Shown piece by piece: positions 7,556 through 15,225 of a stretch of 34,010 nucleotides of DNA (its first letter is position 1; the number at the start of each line of letters is the position of its first letter). Location of the stretch: contig JAIQFH010000066.1 of assembly GCA_020073385.1 (NCBI GenBank), positions 1 to 34,010 on the forward strand. Direction: 5' to 3'. A model generated the notes under the pieces. The model ran no database searches and was not told the DNA's origin. It saw only the letters and a program-made list of their open reading frames with translations. Source of the DNA: Terriglobia bacterium (GTDB lineage Bacteria; Acidobacteriota; Terriglobia; Terriglobales; Acidobacteriaceae). A program made the position numbers and the translations under genes.

Positions 7556-7828
7556 ATGGCAACAGAACCCTCTCCCCGGCCCAGCTACGCTCCTCCAAGC
7601 AAGCCAGCGATGCCGGCCAGTGTGGCATTTGAAAAACACTACTGCGTGAGCGAAGTCGCTGAATTGTGGGGCTTAAGCGAACGAACGATCCGGCGCATTT
7701 TCACCGACGAACCTGGAGTGATCAAGTGGGAGAACGGTGAAACACGGTTTAAGCGAGGCTATACCACGCTGCGAATCCCGGAAAGTGTTGTTCAACGAGT
7801 GCATAGGAAGCTGAGGAAAGCGGGGTAA
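7556..7828 (+). CDS. Helix-turn-helix DNA-binding protein (excisionase-like family)
   Basis: 90 residues. A disordered, Pro-rich N-terminus (1-22) is followed by HYCVSEVAELWGLSERTIRRIF, a clear helix-turn-helix, then a short wing region (GVIKWENGETRFKRGYTTLRIP) and a C-terminal basic helix. This resembles small HTH proteins that accompany integrases as recombination directionality factors, and a set common in acidobacterial accessory DNA. It is 6 bases upstream of the GNAT-like gene with the ribosome site in between, so the two form an operon. It may regulate itself through the palindrome at its start, act as Xis for IntA, or both. Confidence 0.75.
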   Translation: MATEPSPRPSYAPPSKPAMPASVAFEKHYCVSEVAELWGLSERTIRRIFTDEPGVIKWENGETRFKRGYTTLRIPESVVQRVHRKLRKAG

Positions 7829-7834
7829 CGGGAA

Positions 7835-8536
7835 ATGAAATCGACTAAAACGTTGACTGATAGGCGTGAAGAGAGTGGTTCAAATGAGAATGTCGTTGTG
7901 AGTGTTGAGTTTGTCCTCCGTGCTGAGTTGCACGAATCCGCTGAGACGGATTTTGTCCATTCCATTGCTGGAAGGATTATTGCCGAGCCCGAACACCGTG
8001 GAAAAAAGGACGCCGGGCGCATTGGAGCTTCACTGGTCCAGTTCGGCGCGGCACTCGATCACGGCATCAGTGCGGAGAGACTCGGAGATGGCATTTCAGG
8101 CGACATCTCCGAATACTGGGAACATCTTTTCGACGTTGAAACTGGCTATCCGAAAGAAGAAATACAAAATGAGTTCGAGGTGGTAGACCTAGATCTATTA
8201 ATCATTGATTACGTCGCGATCTATCCGGAGTTTCGGGGATTGGGGATCTCTAAGTCCGCCATTCACCGTATGATCGACATTTTTGGTACGGGGTGCGGGC
8301 TGGTAGCGTGCAAGCCTTGGCCGCTACAGTTCACTCCGTCCGTTGCGGACGATCTGGAAGAATTGAAAAGACTTGCGTTACCGAACGTATGCAAAGGCGA
8401 GGCCGTTCGGAAACTGAGATCGTACTGGTCACGCCTCGGGTTTTGGCCACTCGGTAACACCGGAATTTATCTGCTGAGCGTATCGCAGAGGGGTTGTCGC
8501 GCATCTTCTCAGGATCGCGCCAAAAGTCTTCAATAA
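7835..8536 (+). CDS. GNAT-fold acetyltransferase-like protein
   Basis: 233 residues. Residues around DYVAIYPEFRGLGISKSAIHRMI (about 129-151) match motif A of GNAT acetyltransferases: a beta strand, then R-G-x-G-x-S for acetyl-CoA pyrophosphate binding. KLRSYWSRLGFWPLG (about 191-205) resembles the C-terminal motif with the 'xxGF' turn. The N-terminal ~100 residues are acidic and not recognisable. The substrate is unknown. It is translated from the same message as the upstream HTH gene. The gene order (DNA-binding protein, then GNAT) recalls type II toxin-antitoxin pairs, but the usual antitoxin there is ribbon-helix-helix, so that idea is weak. Confidence 0.6.
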   Translation: MKSTKTLTDRREESGSNENVVVSVEFVLRAELHESAETDFVHSIAGRIIAEPEHRGKKDAGRIGASLVQFGAALDHGISAERLGDGISGDISEYWEHLFDVETGYPKEEIQNEFEVVDLDLLIIDYVAIYPEFRGLGISKSAIHRMIDIFGTGCGLVACKPWPLQFTPSVADDLEELKRLALPNVCKGEAVRKLRSYWSRLGFWPLGNTGIYLLSVSQRGCRASSQDRAKSLQ

Positions 8537-8560
8537 CTCTGATAGTCGGTCTCCGCTCCG

Positions 8561-8600
8561 TCCGGTTAGAACGCTGCCTTCTAACCGGATCCCTTTCTTT
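8561..8600 (+). terminator. 11-bp perfect hairpin followed by T-rich run; carries an att-like core
   Basis: TCCGGTTAGAA (8561-8571), a 7-base loop and TTCTAACCGGA (8579-8589) form a perfect 11-bp stem, followed by a pyrimidine run with T-tracts (8590-8600). This could terminate the HTH/GNAT-like transcript. Within it, 8564-8578 (GGTTAGAACGCTGCC) is identical over 15 bases to the D-arm/anticodon-stem part of the tRNA-Asp fragment at 16698-16712, so it may instead, or also, be an attachment core. Confidence 0.45.
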
Positions 8601-8618
8601 TCATACTCCTAGAGCGCT

Positions 8619-8640
8619 TACTGGCCATCTTACTGTCCAG
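8619..8640. repeat. Near-tandem TACTGKCCA repeats upstream of IntB
   Basis: TACTGGCCA (8619-8627) and TACTGTCCA (8631-8639) are spaced 12 bases apart. The second is identical to the unit of the tandem repeat at 16546-16567 near the tRNA-Asp piece. They are possible arm-type sites of IntB. Confidence 0.4.
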
Positions 8641-8645
8641 TGCCC

Positions 8646-8663
8646 GGCCCCCGTTTTGGGGCC
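8646..8663. repeat. Hairpin GGCCCC/GGGGCC in IntB leader
   Basis: A perfect 6-bp, all-G:C stem (8646-8651 with 8658-8663) and a 6-base loop, about 60 bases before the IntB start. There is no T-tract. It could affect IntB expression or be part of the att region. Confidence 0.4.
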
Positions 8664-8725
8664 ATGCCCGTTTGACCGAATCCGTTTGCCGAGCAAGAAT
8701 CCATCGCCGTTCCAGGAGAATGGAG

Positions 8726-9964
8726 ATGGTTGAAGCGAAGCAGTACGGAGAGCGCGTCAATATCGTTAAATACGTCCGAGTCGAAAAGAAGTGGCGATTT
8801 GCTGCCGTAGTCGAGAAGAGGGGCAGGGTCATTCGCGACCAAGTCTGGATTGCCCGCCGTAAGGAGCATCACCCCGAAGGCAGGTACTTCCTGGAATGGT
8901 ACCAAGGCGGGAAACGGCGAAGACATTCGGTTGGCCGGTTTGAAAACGTCGTCGATGGGGCTCGCCGCAAAGCGATCGAATTAGGGGCTATCAGAGCAGG
9001 ACTCATTCGTCCCCAAGACGAACCCCTGCGTGACGACGAGAGTCGGATCAGCATCGCCGCGGCCATCGATTCATATCTTGATCTCGTAAAGCACCATCGC
9101 AGTCTACGAACCTATAGGACGTATCGCTACACCTTAGATACTCTGCTCCGCCAATCCTATGCTAAAGAGTACGTCGACCAGGTGGAGCGCGAAGACATCT
9201 TGAATTTCATGACCGACTGCTATAAACGGGGACTGGGCAGTCGCACGGTATATGACAAGCTCGTCGTGGTTCTCCAACTCTTCAAACGCCACGGAAAGAC
9301 CAAACTGATTGAGTCGAACGATTGGCCTGATTACGTTGACACGATTCGTCCCATTTACGAAGCTGACGAGATCGGCACCATGCTCGAACACGCGGACCTA
9401 GATGAAGGCATATTTCTGAAGTTTCTGCTCGCCTCTGGTTTTCGGGATCGGGAGGTTCGTCATGTTACTTGGCGTGACATGGATTTTCGCAACAGTCTGG
9501 TGCGCGTGACCGCCAAACCGCTTTGGGGGTTCGGACCGAAAAACTGGGAGGAGCGGGCGGTGCCGCTTCCTACCGCTCTTGTAGAGCAGCTGCAAGGACT
9601 CCGAGAACGGAGACACGGGTTACCTTCACAACTAGTCTTTCCGAATTCAAAAGGGAATCCAGACAGTGAAAATGACATGATCGTCAAGCGCGTGGCCGAG
9701 CGAGCCGAATTGAACTGCGGACAGTGCGTCACCAAACATGGAAACAAGTGCGCCCAAGGGCCGTATTGCCGGCATTTCTTCCTGCACAAGTTTCGTCACA
9801 CTTTCGCAACAGAGCATTTGCGGCACGGCGTCGACATCCGGACGCTGCAAAGCTGGATGGGCCATCGCGACATCAAGTCCACGATGGTCTACCTTAAGGG
9901 CGTGCAATCTAAAGACGCGCTGGCCAAAGTCAACGCTGGAGCGTTGGCCAGGTACGTTGCGTGA
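8726..9964 (+). CDS. Tyrosine recombinase/integrase IntB with Cys-rich insertion
   Basis: 412 residues from the ATG at 8726, chosen because AGGAG lies 7 bases upstream (an ATG at 8720 is too close to it). It has an N-terminal AP2-like/arm-binding region, a SAM-like core-binding domain (about 105-210) and a catalytic domain. Catalytic residues: Arg240 in ASGFRDREV, Lys near TAKPLWGFGPK, His354-x-x-Arg357 in LHKFRHTF, His380 in WMGHRD and Tyr389 in MVYLKG. Just before the HxxR motif is an insertion with four Cys (about 331, 334, 342, 348; C-x2-C-x7-C-x5-C), probably binding zinc. All catalytic residues are intact. It is only distantly similar to IntA, so the two are not a recent duplication. 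Confidence 0.9.
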   Translation: MVEAKQYGERVNIVKYVRVEKKWRFAAVVEKRGRVIRDQVWIARRKEHHPEGRYFLEWYQGGKRRRHSVGRFENVVDGARRKAIELGAIRAGLIRPQDEPLRDDESRISIAAAIDSYLDLVKHHRSLRTYRTYRYTLDTLLRQSYAKEYVDQVEREDILNFMTDCYKRGLGSRTVYDKLVVVLQLFKRHGKTKLIESNDWPDYVDTIRPIYEADEIGTMLEHADLDEGIFLKFLLASGFRDREVRHVTWRDMDFRNSLVRVTAKPLWGFGPKNWEERAVPLPTALVEQLQGLRERRHGLPSQLVFPNSKGNPDSENDMIVKRVAERAELNCGQCVTKHGNKCAQGPYCRHFFLHKFRHTFATEHLRHGVDIRTLQSWMGHRDIKSTMVYLKGVQSKDALAKVNAGALARYVA

Positions 9965-10101
9965 CGAGGCTAGGATGTAATACATGACTTGCGGAGACTC
10001 GGGACCTCGAAGCCGTTTGACGGAAACCTCGGACTGTTTTAAACAATCGAGAATCGCATTCGCGTCAGGGGCAGAATCGTCTTCTGTTGAGGTGCACGAA
10101 A

Positions 10102-10341
10102 ATGAGTCTGATAGATCAATTGGAAAAGGAAAGCCGCGTTTTGCGCGCACGGGACGTTGCAAAATTGTTCCAGGTCACACCCCAGCATGTCTATAAAATG
10201 GCGGCAGGCGGGAGACTTCCATCGTTTCGATTGGCTGGGGCAATTCGTTTCGATCCCCATGAATTGGCGAACTGGCTTCGAAAAGCGCAGCCAGTTCCTT
10301 ATCGGCTGGAAGAGGGTAACCAATTGCGTCGTAGCGCATAG
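10102..10341 (+). CDS. Excisionase-family HTH DNA-binding protein
   Basis: 79 residues from the ATG at 10102, which has GAGG 9 bases upstream; an upstream in-frame start at 10087 precedes that site. VLRARDVAKLFQVTPQHVYKMAAGGRLPSFRLAGAIRFDPHELANWL is a MerR-like winged HTH of the HTH_17/excisionase type. It lies downstream of IntB on the same strand, as recombination directionality factors often do. Its likely role is to bend attachment-site DNA and promote excision or to regulate the integrase. The C-terminal 20 residues are not conserved-looking. Confidence 0.78.
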   Translation: MSLIDQLEKESRVLRARDVAKLFQVTPQHVYKMAAGGRLPSFRLAGAIRFDPHELANWLRKAQPVPYRLEEGNQLRRSA

Positions 10342-10456
10342 GTCGCCACTGCGGTGCTTCAGCAATGCTGTCGTTGGATCGAATGGGAGCAAAGAGTCAC
10401 CACCCCAATTGTTCTCAGTTCAAAATTCTTGTATATGCCATGGTCAAGTGATACAG

Positions 10457-10478
10457 CGGAGATCGAGAAGCTCCGTTT
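10457..10478. terminator. Possible terminator between convergent genes
   Basis: CGGAG (10457-10461) and CTCCG (10471-10475) with a 9-base loop, followed by TTT. It lies between the HTH gene and the convergent nuclease-like gene. The stem is short, so this is weak. Confidence 0.25.
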
Positions 10479-10516
10479 GAATTGTGGAGATCGGGAGTAG
10501 GCCACCCGCCCCTGTT

Positions 10517-12100
10517 CTATATCTGTCGGGGAACCGTGTCGCATGTCTGTAAGCAATATATGAGGTCAGCAATCATCGGATCACCAAGAACCGGCACTCG
10601 CGGTTGCAGCGATGGAAAGAACGCTCCCATCCCAGTCGGAGAAGGACTATCGTTGTCGCCATAGTAAAACGCGAAGTTTGCAATTAGAACTGCGCTCTCA
10701 GGTGTAGGTTCGGTGGCAGCGTTCCAAACCTCCACAAGGCGATCGCGAATCTCCTTCATCCAAGGAACCGTATCGACAGGAATATCCGAGTAGGACGGAA
10801 GTCCCTTCTCTGGCCAATCGGGGACATTGGGGTCAATGAAAATCAGGAACGGCATGTCGCCATCGGGCGCCTGCTGAATTGCCTTGTCGTACAGGTCAAA
10901 AACATCGCCTTTGAGATGCGTCTCGCGTGAGAACGTACCGATGTAGTTCATCGCTCCGGGGCGCTGCCGACTCTTCGTTTCGACACCCACCTTCTTGCCC
11001 GTAACCTTGTGGGTTGCGATAAATTCCGGGTGCTTGCCGGGGGCTTTGTTGTCATCAATCCACTCAATCTCAAAACCAGCACGCGCGAAAATGGCAGCGA
11101 TCAGAACCTCATAGCGCGCACCTTGGAAGGCTCCAAAGTCCCCCAATCTCTGGATGACGGAGTCAGGCAGTTTGTGGACCAGTTGCAGCCAATATAGGTC
11201 GTATCCAAAACACTGGTAGGCTTTCGCCGGCCCGGTGAGGGTATGGCCGGTGCTCACATCGTCGTCTGCGTCTCCCGGCCTGCGAAGCAGTTCAATCATC
11301 GCGGTGCGCCATTTCACAATCGCGCTCTGATTCTTGAGGGGAAGTCGAAGTTGTTCTTCAAACCATTCTCTGCCGAGCGTCCCGACGACCAGCGCGTCAA
11401 GGAACTGATGGAAGGTCTCGTGCTGCGGGTAGTGCCAGAGTGTGTTCCACACGAACCGAAAACGGGTATCACCCTGGATCATGCTGGACTGAATTTGCGC
11501 TAGAGCACCCGGCACCATCCTCGGGGCTGTTCCTCGCAGCATCTCGTTCCCGAGAGCATGGATGCCTTTATCGCGGCAGCACTCACCGTAGGGCTTCCCG
11601 TGGAGACCGCATGGACACGGCTTCGCTGGGTCGAAGGGTGGTATAGGCGGCAGAGGGAGCGTCCCCGGCAAGACCCGGTGTACACGAAGCAGAAACGCGA
11701 GGTCGCAACCAAACCTCTCTCGCACTGCTGGCCCTTGAAGAATGTTTTCGATGACTGCCTCGGTTCCCGCGTTCCTATCGCGTCCAGGCTTCACGTCTCC
11801 GACTTCCCAAACCGTATTGCGCGGGCCATTGTCCTCACCGGCAGCCGTCAGCTGTCCGTCGCCACCAATGACGAAGTAGCGATTCTTAACGAGCCGTTGC
11901 TCTGGGTCTACCAGCTCCGCGCCAGAAAATCGGTAGCCTTCCGTCTGCGACTCCTTCAGGAATGTCAATGCCTCTGGACGGCCTGCGAACGTCACGGGTT
12001 CCGGCGTCCGATCCTTCGCTCGATCCGTCAAGGCCGTGGCCGTCCATCTCCGTCCAGCACCTCCGGCTTGGAATCCAATGCTGTAATCCATCTTCTTCAT
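10517..12100 (-). CDS. SEC-C motif protein with PD-(D/E)xK nuclease-like domain
   Basis: 527 residues. The ATG at 12100 has GAGG about 6 bases upstream. The N-terminal ~150 residues are unassigned. Residues 159-175 hold a SEC-C zinc motif (Cys162-Pro-Cys164-Gly ... Cys174-Cys175), as at the end of SecA and in many restriction/defence proteins. A helical middle (180-320) leads to a restriction-endonuclease-like core: helix GARYEVLIAAIFARAGF with Glu331, strand HPEFIA with Glu359 in the usual Asp position, and strand KKVGVETKSR with Glu374-x-Lys376, the E-x-K catalytic pair. It probably cleaves or binds nucleic acid in the cytoplasm. It sits alone, convergent to the integrase module, as defence cargo often does. 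I know no named system with this layout. Confidence 0.72.
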   Translation of the reverse strand: MKKMDYSIGFQAGGAGRRWTATALTDRAKDRTPEPVTFAGRPEALTFLKESQTEGYRFSGAELVDPEQRLVKNRYFVIGGDGQLTAAGEDNGPRNTVWEVGDVKPGRDRNAGTEAVIENILQGPAVRERFGCDLAFLLRVHRVLPGTLPLPPIPPFDPAKPCPCGLHGKPYGECCRDKGIHALGNEMLRGTAPRMVPGALAQIQSSMIQGDTRFRFVWNTLWHYPQHETFHQFLDALVVGTLGREWFEEQLRLPLKNQSAIVKWRTAMIELLRRPGDADDDVSTGHTLTGPAKAYQCFGYDLYWLQLVHKLPDSVIQRLGDFGAFQGARYEVLIAAIFARAGFEIEWIDDNKAPGKHPEFIATHKVTGKKVGVETKSRQRPGAMNYIGTFSRETHLKGDVFDLYDKAIQQAPDGDMPFLIFIDPNVPDWPEKGLPSYSDIPVDTVPWMKEIRDRLVEVWNAATEPTPESAVLIANFAFYYGDNDSPSPTGMGAFFPSLQPRVPVLGDPMIADLIYCLQTCDTVPRQI

Positions 12101-12150
12101 GGAGTCCTCTATACGCGGTCAAACCAAGATGGGGTTCACTCTATACCTCC

Positions 12151-12181
12151 GATTTTAGAAGCGGGGGCATACGGAATCTCA
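12151..12181 (-). promoter_or_regulatory. Possible promoter of the SEC-C gene
   Basis: On the minus strand, TTGAGA (12181-12176), a 19-bp spacer and TAAAAT (12156-12151) lie about 50 bases before the ATG at 12100. The hexamers are good but the spacer is long. The rest of the 218-bp gap to the anti-sigma gene shows nothing else clear. Confidence 0.35.
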
Positions 12182-12318
12182 ATCGGAAAAAATGTTGCTC
12201 CCCATAAACGCGCTCGTAGTAATTTATGGGCCGACGCCCCGGATTGTCGCCAAAGCAGAAGTAATCACTGACGGACAGAATCGGAACCCGCAGTTTGGCT
12301 ATTCGACAGCGGATAGGA

Positions 12319-12948
12319 TCAAAACACCCGGATGGGATATCGGGTCCACTCAAGACCAGCCTGGCGAAGCGCAAGAGAATATGCCCCCGCCTGTACGCCA
12401 CCAAGGTCAACGTCAACCCGTAGATCAATGATGTGGTCGTGCAGTTCTGCCATCCCCGTCGCGCGCAAAATCTGCTCACCCGTTCCTGTGAGCAGACCGA
12501 CGTCATAGGGTCCCTCCTTGCTCCCAATCGGAAGATCAAGAACCAAGTGTTTAGTAGTTCGCGAAATTTCCAGAGGTGCCTGATCCGCCTCGGACTGGCT
12601 CTGCCCGCGGGCCACCGACCGCTCACGAAGATCTAAGACCGCTACATCGGTCGCTTCCACCGATCGTCGGGCTCGCACCCACAACCATCCCCCCACCGCG
12701 AAAACCAGAACAGCAGCAGTGGCCACCAACGTCAGCACACGTCGGCGCTGGTTTGTCGATTGCCTGCGAAACTCCTTGAATTCCCGGAAACACGGACTGC
12801 ATGAGCCGAGATGGTCAAGCCAAGGCTCTGCTTCCGTGAGAGAAACCTTTCCTTGTGCTATGCCCTTGAGTAAAGCATCTCCGGGACAGCCAATTCTCTC
12901 AGGATTAGGGAACTCCGTCGCTAAGCCTTGCCGGAGAATATCAAGCAA
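12319..12948 (-). CDS. Anti-sigma factor-like membrane protein with zinc-finger motif
   Basis: 209 residues. The N-terminal cytoplasmic part contains WLDHLGSCSPCFREF (His and two Cys in the H-x3-C-x2-C pattern of zinc-binding anti-sigma domains). One membrane helix follows (VLTLVATAAVLVFAVGGWLWV, about 70-90), then a ~115-residue periplasmic domain rich in beta strands. It should hold the adjacent sigma factor at the inner membrane until a signal arrives. The annotated start is a TTG; the frame remains open upstream to about 12992, so the true start could be a non-ATG codon slightly further up. It lies 118 bases downstream of the sigma gene on the same strand. Confidence 0.75.
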   Translation of the reverse strand: MLDILRQGLATEFPNPERIGCPGDALLKGIAQGKVSLTEAEPWLDHLGSCSPCFREFKEFRRQSTNQRRRVLTLVATAAVLVFAVGGWLWVRARRSVEATDVAVLDLRERSVARGQSQSEADQAPLEISRTTKHLVLDLPIGSKEGPYDVGLLTGTGEQILRATGMAELHDHIIDLRVDVDLGGVQAGAYSLALRQAGLEWTRYPIRVF

Positions 12949-13066
12949 GCGCTTGTCGGCCGCGTTGGATTGGCTTTCGCTGGTCAGAGAGAGTCAACTC
13001 GCTAACAGTACAATCTGAAAAACAGCCCAAGTGTAACTGAAAGAGGGCTCGCGACACATTGGCATT

Positions 13067-13663
13067 TCATCTACGGCGAGACAAACGTGCTCGTAGAATC
13101 TTCATGCGGCGTCGGAAGCGAAGCATAACGCTATCGCCAGGAATTCCCAGAACGCGGCCAATGTGCTTCCAGGTATAGCCGTACTCGCGTGCAACCCAAA
13201 CTTTGCGACTCCACGCGTCCATTCGATCAAGAATCTCCTGAGCATGCAGGGTGCCTTCAATGTCTTGCTGCTCCGGCCGATTCGCCGCACCAAGAACCTC
13301 CAACTCCTCGATGGAAGACACAAGACGGATCGTTTCCTCGCGGCGTTGTTCCTTCTTCAGAGCACGGTTAAGCCGATGGTAAAAACTTCCGAGAAGATAA
13401 GCCTCCAGATCCCCGATCTCACCGCGCCTTCCATTCATCCGATCGAGCGTCAAGGAAACAGATTGCAGAACGCTCTCCCAGACTTCAGCGACCAAGAGTC
13501 CGTCGTCATTGAATGGATCTTTTGATTGAACTTGTCGGACGTGGGCCAATGCCTTCGGCCACGCTGATCTAGCCGCTTTCAAGAGTTCGCTTTCGGTAGC
13601 CGAGTCTGAACGAGGGTTGACACCTGAAAGGACCCACTCGTGACCGGGTTCGGGGGCTGGCAT
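13067..13663 (-). CDS. Sigma-70-like (ECF-related) transcription factor
   Basis: 198 residues. The C-terminal part, ILDRMDAWSRKVWVAREYGYTWKHIGRVLGIPGDSVMLRFRRRMKILR, is a sigma region 4 type helix-turn-helix; the middle (VWESVLQSVSL ... LGSFYHRLNRALKKEQRR) corresponds to region 2, although the typical region 2 sequence is weak. It starts at the ATG at 13663 with GAGG about 9 bases upstream. With the membrane anti-sigma gene downstream it forms a signal-response pair. It is divergent from the truncated HTH gene at 13878, with about 210 bases between, in which I see no convincing promoter. Confidence 0.7.
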   Translation of the reverse strand: MPAPEPGHEWVLSGVNPRSDSATESELLKAARSAWPKALAHVRQVQSKDPFNDDGLLVAEVWESVLQSVSLTLDRMNGRRGEIGDLEAYLLGSFYHRLNRALKKEQRREETIRLVSSIEELEVLGAANRPEQQDIEGTLHAQEILDRMDAWSRKVWVAREYGYTWKHIGRVLGIPGDSVMLRFRRRMKILRARLSRRR

Positions 13664-13877
13664 ACCAAGCGCCTCACATCACCTATTGCGTGGTACCCGG
13701 CCAGAGGGATAACGCAAGCGTGCCATCCGACCGAAAGGGATGTCAAGAGCAACCCGAACCAGAGCAGAAAGTAGCGGAAATATTTTCGATAGGTTCGGTA
13801 CTGTTTTGGTTCCTTTTATCAGTATGGGGCTGCTGCGATTCCCAGGAGCAGGAGCCGAATGAAGAGAGGGTTTGCTT

Positions 13878-14573
13878 ATGGAAGATGGAATCATTCCCGA
13901 CAAGAAAAAGCAAACTCAGTCCTTCCGTTGGTTGCAGGAGATAGACCAGATATTGGTCGTCGGAATGAAATATGGTCCGAGAGGTACTCAGGAGGCCGTC
14001 AAAAGAGTACGGCAGCTCACCCCGGAGCTAGTGCCAGCCCAGGTCTGGCACCGAATGCGACACCTGCGCGAGAAAGAGCGCGCCAAGGATGCGACACCGG
14101 TCGATTGGAGTGAATCTGCGATTGAAATTCTTCGCAATGGATATCGAAGCGGAGGGCGCAAAAAGACCGAAGCAATCAAAGCCGTGAGAGCGCTTTATCC
14201 GGGACTTGCGGGATACGTGGTTTCGAGATTCGCCCGAAGTCAAGGTTGGCTGGACGAACAGCAGGAAAGGAAACAAAAGGACGATCGACGACCATGGACG
14301 AGGGAAGAGGAACAAGAACTATTTGTGCGCGCCGGCTACGAGCCGGTCAAGGCAATTGCCCAAAAGCTCAGACGCTCGGAACAGTCGGTTCGTTTCCGGC
14401 TTAAAGGCCGGGCCATAAGCGCCAGAGTTACAGACGGATGGCCTGAACGTGTGGTGGCGTTAATCACTACACTCGTCTTTTCACCGAACTCAGCCGGGGG
14501 CGCACCTGCGATGACCTCCATCGATGCAATCGAATCGAGGGGGATCTGGTTGGAAAAGACCTTGCTTTGCTGA
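13878..14573 (+). CDS. HTH/Myb-like DNA-binding protein, 3' end replaced by foreign sequence
   Basis: The ATG at 13878 is preferred (GAGAGGG about 7 bases upstream); a TTG at 13872 precedes it. The N-terminal half has two similar helical units, FRWLQEIDQILVVGMKYG and DWSESAIEILRNGYRSGG, each followed by a basic helix. A third follows: RRPWTREEEQELFVRAGYEPVKAIAQKLRRSEQSVRFRLKGR, a SANT/Myb-like HTH. Up to ...SARVTDGW (ending about 14441) it reads like a conserved family in which I would expect a further HTH. From there the frame runs antisense through a TonB-receptor gene and is not meaningful protein. So the gene is cut at the same point as its convergent neighbour and is probably non-functional or altered. 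Confidence 0.6.
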   Translation: MEDGIIPDKKKQTQSFRWLQEIDQILVVGMKYGPRGTQEAVKRVRQLTPELVPAQVWHRMRHLREKERAKDATPVDWSESAIEILRNGYRSGGRKKTEAIKAVRALYPGLAGYVVSRFARSQGWLDEQQERKQKDDRRPWTREEEQELFVRAGYEPVKAIAQKLRRSEQSVRFRLKGRAISARVTDGWPERVVALITTLVFSPNSAGGAPAMTSIDAIESRGIWLEKTLLC

Positions 14574-15166
14574 TCCGTGATCGGCTGCCCATCAACCATG
14601 AAGGAATTCTCCGCATGGTCTCCCATTCCATGGAATAGACCGTTTGAATCTGCAGCAATTCCTGGAGAAGACAAAGTTACGAGCGAGCTTAACGATGACG
14701 ACTGGCTTTCCAGGGGCAGTTTGTCGAACAGGCCGCGGTCCACGTCCGTGTGAAACGAAGACGAGGTCTCAACGAGATCTCCACCGTTTGCTTCCACTGT
14801 GACGCTTTCCGCCGAACCTCCAACCTTCAGGGCGATGTTGAGATTCACGGGAACACTCGAACGGACATCAACATCTCCAGAGTACGGTGCAAACCCTTGA
14901 CCGGTAACCGTCAGGTGATAAGGATTGAATGGGACGTTTGGGACGACGAATTTTCCAGCGGCATCAGTCACTGCATTTCGAGAAAAGCCGCTAACAGGAT
15001 TACGGACTTCGACGGTTGCGTTGGTCACTACTGCGCCAGATGGATCAACTACGGTGCCCGTAATCGACGTGGAACTACCTGACTGGGCATGAGCAATGAC
15101 ACCTAACGCCAGAAAAATCATGAGTAGAAAAGCCGCGGAACGCGACTTCACGTATGAAGCCAGCAT
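14336..15166 (-). pseudogene. TonB-dependent receptor, N-terminal remnant (signal, CarboxypepD-reg-like, plug)
   Basis: The frame starts at the ATG at 15166 with GGGAGG 5-6 bases upstream. It has a signal peptide (1-27), a carboxypeptidase-regulatory-like beta-sandwich (ITGTVVDPSGAVVTNATVEVRN..., about 35-115), and a plug domain with VDGQPITDQQ and GAPPAEFGEKTSVVINATTRSG (to residue 242, about 14441). The frame then continues for ~34 residues of unrelated sequence. The whole ~700-residue beta barrel that follows in OmpA/Oar-type receptors is missing, so no transporter can be made. The cut coincides with the cut in the convergent HTH gene. It follows a DUF2946-like gene on the same strand. Confidence 0.85.
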
Positions 15167-15225
15167 AAATTCCTCCCGAAAAAATGAAAGACAGATTCAG
15201 AACGACAGGTCGATCTTCTGAACAG

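Noticed and set aside
12141..12626. A 161-codon minus-strand frame overlapping the anti-sigma gene
   Set aside because: It is out of frame with the clear zinc-finger/membrane protein there and has no domain or ribosome site of its own.
13700..13740. Sigma-54 promoter-like TGGCACG...TTGC on the minus strand upstream of the sigma gene
   Set aside because: The GG and GC elements are about three bases too close together.
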